This document shows positions 60,447 through 64,000 of a stretch of DNA of 64,000 nucleotides, one piece after another. The notes beneath the pieces are model-generated. The model was not told the DNA's origin and did not search any database. It saw nothing but the letters and a program-made list of their open reading frames with translations. This DNA is from Lentimicrobiaceae bacterium (GTDB lineage Bacteria; Bacteroidota; Bacteroidia; Bacteroidales; JALOCA01). The stretch lies in assembly GCA_023227965.1 (NCBI GenBank), contig JALOCA010000013.1, forward strand, positions 11,436 through 75,435, in the 5' to 3' direction. Numbering within the stretch: the stretch's first letter is position 1; every line of letters begins with the position of its first letter. The position numbers and the translations under genes were made by a program.

Positions 60447-63400
60447 TTACTTAGTAATAACGAGGCGTTTTGTAATGAACTGACCTTCGTTAGTAGTCAA
60501 CTGAATCATGTAAGCGCCTGCTTCATAATTAGCAGTATTTAGTGTGAGGTTAGTTTCAGTTACAGTTTGTTCGTAAACAACCTGACCAACTAAATTCATC
60601 ACTTTTACGCTGCTTATGTTGCCTGCGGTTTCGATGTTAACATAGCTCGAAGCGGGGTTCGGGTAAATGTTAATCGTCTTAGCACTGGGATCGTTGATAC
60701 CTGTGATGAGAACGTCAACACTATTTGACGGATCAGATTCACAAAGTGTATAAACGGCAGTTACATAATAAGTGTAGGGATCAGATGAAATGGGCACATT
60801 AGTATCCATGTACCAAGTTTGTGTTGCTGGATTGTTTGCAATCAAAACATCATCTCTGTAAATATTATAACCAATAAATGAACGGTTGTCACCATTGTCG
60901 GTAAGGTTAATTACAACGGGTAAGTTACCTTTTACAATGCTGCTATTGGCTTTCTTTTCGATAGTTTTCTTAGGCAACGGGCTGAGAACAGCGTAATCGC
61001 CTCCATCGAGAGGAGCCAAATAACCCTTGAGGTTCCAGTTATAGTCGAGACCAAGACCCGAAAGGGGTTCCCATACTGCACCATCCGTAGAAATCAAATC
61101 ACCATAATTTGCTACAGCAGGACCTGCATCGCAACCGGCAGGGAATTCCCCGGCTGGATGATCTACAGAGTAGCCTATCCAGAGTTCCTGAGTAGGATTA
61201 ACCAATACAGGGGTTGTTAAGGTAATAGTGTTCCATTCCTCTATGGTAAGTCCGCTGAGAGGCATATCTACCACAAGATTAGCTGCATTGGCACCTGTCC
61301 ATACTTTCAAGACAAATGTGCTGTTTGCACTTCTGGGGAAGAATTTCACTTGGGTAAGCACCATATTGTTATACTGAGCCAACTGGTCAACATCCCAACG
61401 AGCAGCAACCAAAAACTGACCGCCATCGGTTAAACCGATACCGTCATAGTTTGCACCATCATCATAGCCAATCCATTCACCTGTACCACCACCAAAAGGT
61501 GAAGTCCAGGTAAGTTTTACATCCTGAGGATGTCCATAAGGATATTGAATTTCTGCATTAAGATTTGTAGGAGGTAAACAAGCTTCCATTTCGAGTGCAA
61601 AATCCAGTGTATTAACACCGCCAACAAGGTTGAAGCCCTCAACTGTAGCAGGGGCATAACCATCGGCAGCACAAGTTACGTCGTAAGTGCCTGTTTCAAT
61701 GTTTTCGATGTTATAAACACCGTTTGCATTGGTAGTTCCTGTGTAAGCACCGAGTGTAACTGTAGCATTAGCAACATTACCTAAGGTACTTGTTACAGTT
61801 CCTGTGAGAGAACCAACGATTCTTTCGTACAGTTTAATGTTATCAACATACCAATAGTTAATATCGAATGAGCTTGCACCGTTTGCACGGAAACGAACTT
61901 TGAAGTTATGTCCCAATACATATTGAGAAACGTCATAGCTGTAAGTAGTCCATTCAATATTACTTGTATTTGTAAATTCGTTTACTAAGTTCCATGTAGT
62001 ACCGTCCCATACTTCAACTGCTAATTTTTCTGCGCCATTACTACTGTAATCACTCAGATAGAGGTCGAAGTTAAGAGTTACATTTGTAACAAATTCACCA
62101 CTGATTAAACGGCTAACCAATGCGGTTGAATAACTGGTAAGAGTTGGACTCCAGTTGAATTCAGCTGTAGGAGCAGGATTTCCTTCCGAAGAATTAACTT
62201 TCCAGTTAGATTGTTCAGGTTCGATTGTCCACATGTTTTCATCAAATGTACCTGCATCCCAGGGTTCAATGAAAGGCATTGCAGCAGCTTCAGCAAATTC
62301 TATTGTTACAGGACCTACTTCTGCTTCACATCCACCATCATAAATGGCTTTTACAGTATAATCATAAGATCCGAAAGGTACATCAATATCATCGTAGAAC
62401 AGGTCGGTAACAATATCCGTATTGAGCTGAACTCCACTGCGATATACATTGTAACCTAACAGTTCATCCACATCGGTAAAGTTGTTGGCAACTACCGGCA
62501 GATGACCTATGGCGGGAATACCACCTGTACTGCGGAATGTGGTTTTGGTGAGGGGCTGCAGAGGAGCGGGAGTAGTGGCGTCAGCCATACCTTCAACAAA
62601 TGCCTGGAGGTTCCAGTTGTAGTTGAGGCTATAAGCAGTAGCCATTGATTCCCAAGCAACACCATCGAGACTGATCATGTCACCATATCCGGCAACGGCA
62701 GGACCTGCATCGCAACCGGCAGGATGTTCACCTGCTGGATCGTCGCAGGAATAGCCAATCCAGAGATCCCGGGTTACGTCAATAGGAACAGGTGTGTCAA
62801 GGGTTACGGTGTTCCACATATTAGGTTGAACGCCGGTAATAGGCTGATCAACTACGAGGTTAGCTGCATTTGCACCTGTCCAGATTTTCAGGACATAGGA
62901 AGTAGTCGCACCTCGTGGGAAATATTTAACCTGTTTTACATACTGACCTGCATATTGAGCTAACTGAGAAGCATCCCAACGAATGGCTAGCATGAAACTG
63001 CCACCGCCAGTGAGTCCGATACCGTCGTAGTTTTCGCCATTATCATAGCCAATCCATTCGCCCGGAGCAATAACAACACCAGGTTCTTCCCAGGTAAGAT
63101 GTACACTTTGGATACCAGTTTTTACTCCTGCAAGGTTTCTTGGAGGATCGCAAGTCATTTCGTGATAAACGCTTATATTGTCAACCTGCCATTTGTTTAT
63201 GTCGGCTGTTGAAGCACCATGAGCAGTATAACGAATTTTGAATGCCTGGTCAAGAGCATATTGTGAAATATCAATGTGCTGAGGTGTCCACGGCATATCT
63301 GCAGTGTTTTTAAATTCTGCTACCTGGTGCCATCCATCAATATTCCATACTTCAACTGTAAGCAATTCTTCTTCGGTAGCATTTTGTGCATCAAGGAAAA

Positions 63401-64000
63401 TATCGAAGTCGAACCAGATTTTGTGATAAACAGCTTCGTCTAATCCATCAACAAGGATGTCGCTTTCAAGAGCATAAGAATAATCATGCTGAACGGGTGT
63501 CCAGTTGAATTCGGCAGAAGGAGCAGGATTTCCCTGGGCACCTTGGATGCGCCAGTTACTTCCTTCAACGTTCCAGTTCTGTGAAATAAACATTCCGGTA
63601 CTCCATTTTTCTTCGAAAGGAAGAGGAATTCCGTAACGTATAGTTATATCGGCAGGACCTTCTTTCATTGATTCGCCTTCGGTTGGAGCTTCGTAAACTG
63701 CGGTTACACCATAAGAATAGTTGCCAGGCAGTAAATTCAGATCGAAATACTGAAGTTGTTCTTTGGGAACTTGTTCAACAAAATTATCATTGCGATAAAT
63801 ATTGTAAGCAATCAAATTTGGAGGAGTAATACCTGGACCAGGACCACCTTCGGCAAGTTCGTAAGCTCCTATGAGCTCAGGATCATGTTGAATGTTAACA
63901 ATAAGTGCAAATTTACCTGCTACATTACCTGTACAAGCACCACCGGCAAGGTCATTTGCGGGGTCGTATCCAGGAAGATCACCAACAGCATGTGTAACAC
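60447..64000 (-). CDS. Giant modular T9SS-secreted adhesin-like protein (5' end outside window)
   Basis: At least 1184 residues are visible; the frame stays open to the window edge and continues (upstream of the TTG at 63815, it reads through without a stop), so the N-terminus is missing. Modules on the minus strand: fn3-like strand segments, a choice-of-anchor J (cleaved-adhesin) domain (about 63160-63635), a ~155-residue module starting GEWIGYDNGENYDGIGL (62590-63065), a second fn3-like segment, a second choice-of-anchor J (61815-62280), a carboxypeptidase-regulatory beta domain (61590-61800), a second GEWIGYD module (61015-61490), a third fn3-like segment, and a T9SS type A sorting domain (60450-60680, IYPNPASSYVNIETAG to KRLVITK). 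Cleaved-adhesin domains occur in gingipains and haemagglutinins. No catalytic domain is visible in this part, though one could lie beyond the edge. Confidence 0.9.
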   Translation of the reverse strand, partial: VTHAVGDLPGYDPANDLAGGACTGNVAGKFALIVNIQHDPELIGAYELAEGGPGPGITPPNLIAYNIYRNDNFVEQVPKEQLQYFDLNLLPGNYSYGVTAVYEAPTEGESMKEGPADITIRYGIPLPFEEKWSTGMFISQNWNVEGSNWRIQGAQGNPAPSAEFNWTPVQHDYSYALESDILVDGLDEAVYHKIWFDFDIFLDAQNATEEELLTVEVWNIDGWHQVAEFKNTADMPWTPQHIDISQYALDQAFKIRYTAHGASTADINKWQVDNISVYHEMTCDPPRNLAGVKTGIQSVHLTWEEPGVVIAPGEWIGYDNGENYDGIGLTGGGSFMLAIRWDASQLAQYAGQYVKQVKYFPRGATTSYVLKIWTGANAANLVVDQPITGVQPNMWNTVTLDTPVPIDVTRDLWIGYSCDDPAGEHPAGCDAGPAVAGYGDMISLDGVAWESMATAYSLNYNWNLQAFVEGMADATTPAPLQPLTKTTFRSTGGIPAIGHLPVVANNFTDVDELLGYNVYRSGVQLNTDIVTDLFYDDIDVPFGSYDYTVKAIYDGGCEAEVGPVTIEFAEAAAMPFIEPWDAGTFDENMWTIEPEQSNWKVNSSEGNPAPTAEFNWSPTLTSYSTALVSRLISGEFVTNVTLNFDLYLSDYSSNGAEKLAVEVWDGTTWNLVNEFTNTSNIEWTTYSYDVSQYVLGHNFKVRFRANGASSFDINYWYVDNIKLYERIVGSLTGTVTSTLGNVANATVTLGAYTGTTNANGVYNIENIETGTYDVTCAADGYAPATVEGFNLVGGVNTLDFALEMEACLPPTNLNAEIQYPYGHPQDVKLTWTSPFGGGTGEWIGYDDGANYDGIGLTDGGQFLVAARWDVDQLAQYNNMVLTQVKFFPRSANSTFVLKVWTGANAANLVVDMPLSGLTIEEWNTITLTTPVLVNPTQELWIGYSVDHPAGEFPAGCDAGPAVANYGDLISTDGAVWEPLSGLGLDYNWNLKGYLAPLDGGDYAVLSPLPKKTIEKKANSSIVKGNLPVVINLTDNGDNRSFIGYNIYRDDVLIANNPATQTWYMDTNVPISSDPYTYYVTAVYTLCESDPSNSVDVLITGINDPSAKTINIYPNPASSYVNIETAGNISSVKVMNLVGQVVYEQTVTETNLTLNTANYEAGAYMIQLTTNEGQFITKRLVITK

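Noticed and set aside
1..64000. tRNA, rRNA, CRISPR arrays, insertion sequences
   Set aside because: Looked for in the larger gaps (3.5, 13.8, 16.8, 27.8, 40.2, 43.2, 48.1 kb); no cloverleaf, repeat-spacer pattern or transposase was seen. A tRNAscan or covariance-model search would be the decisive check.

Overview
The window is chromosomal DNA from a member of the Bacteroidota, most likely an anaerobic, Bacteroidales-like fermenter. Support comes from low GC, the -7 promoter motif TAnnTTTG upstream of many genes, few recognisable Shine-Dalgarno sequences, type IX secretion (T9SS) C-terminal sorting domains on two proteins, a TonB-dependent receptor with a CarboxypepD_reg-like N-terminus, an S46 dipeptidyl-peptidase, a two-subunit methylmalonyl-CoA mutase and a pyrophosphate-type phosphofructokinase. 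No rRNA, tRNA, CRISPR array, prophage, insertion sequence or integrase was found. Nearly all of the window is ordinary core chromosome.

Layout. 1-3.5 kb: operon panC (partial)-panD-flippase-like membrane protein-rfaE2-radA. 3.5-6.6 kb: a secreted GH13 amylase and a GH25 lysozyme, preceded by a non-coding stretch that can fold as a three-way junction. 6.6-13.8 kb (minus): an AsmA-family protein with an unusual 11-residue-repeat tail, an ectonucleotide-phosphodiesterase-like enzyme and a TonB-dependent receptor. 14.1-19.6 kb: valS, a NUDIX protein divergent from pyrE, an SRPBCC protein and birA. 19.7-24.5 kb: operon rsfS-ftsH-LUD protein-cdsA-psd, then a small secreted Cys/Lys-rich protein. 25.1-30.7 kb: YjjG-like phosphatase, T9SS-secreted endonuclease/exonuclease/phosphatase-fold protein, gamma carbonic anhydrase-like protein and GH20 hexosaminidase. 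30.7-35.3 kb (minus): polysaccharide operon wbpE-wbpD-galE-rfbB-cpsB. 35.4-38.4 kb: outer-membrane barrel, waaA and a lipid A acyltransferase. 38.4-43.2 kb: fadD, rarD and an orphan histidine kinase. 43.4-48.0 kb (minus): mutA and mutB with an ORF6N-domain gene between them. 48.2-51.1 kb (minus): DPP11-like peptidase and VanX-like dipeptidase. 51.2-60.3 kb: ferritin-like protein, PPi-phosphofructokinase, 2-hydroxyacid dehydrogenase, an RND/MMPL-rfbA-polyprenyl synthase operon and an ABC-F ATPase. 60.4-64.0 kb (minus): a giant modular T9SS-secreted adhesin-like protein that runs off the window.

How the genes fit together. Many encode the cell envelope: lipid A/Kdo (rfaE2, waaA, acyltransferase), nucleotide-sugar and capsule/O-antigen synthesis (rfbA, rfbB, galE, wbpD, wbpE, cpsB), phospholipids (cdsA, psd, fadD), membrane trafficking (AsmA, MMPL) and periplasmic or outer-membrane quality control and scavenging. 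A second theme is fermentation of peptides and sugars: DPP11 and VanX release dipeptides and amino acids, methylmalonyl-CoA mutase belongs to the succinate-propionate route, and PPi-PFK saves ATP in glycolysis.

I do not see a clear, complete new defence or mobile system. The best candidates for something undescribed are the hendecad-repeat tail on AsmA, the three-way-junction element at 3531-3608, the CCDK-repeat secreted protein, the ORF6N gene inside the mutase operon with its flanking hairpin and upstream palindrome, and the imperfect fold-back element at 28075-28229.
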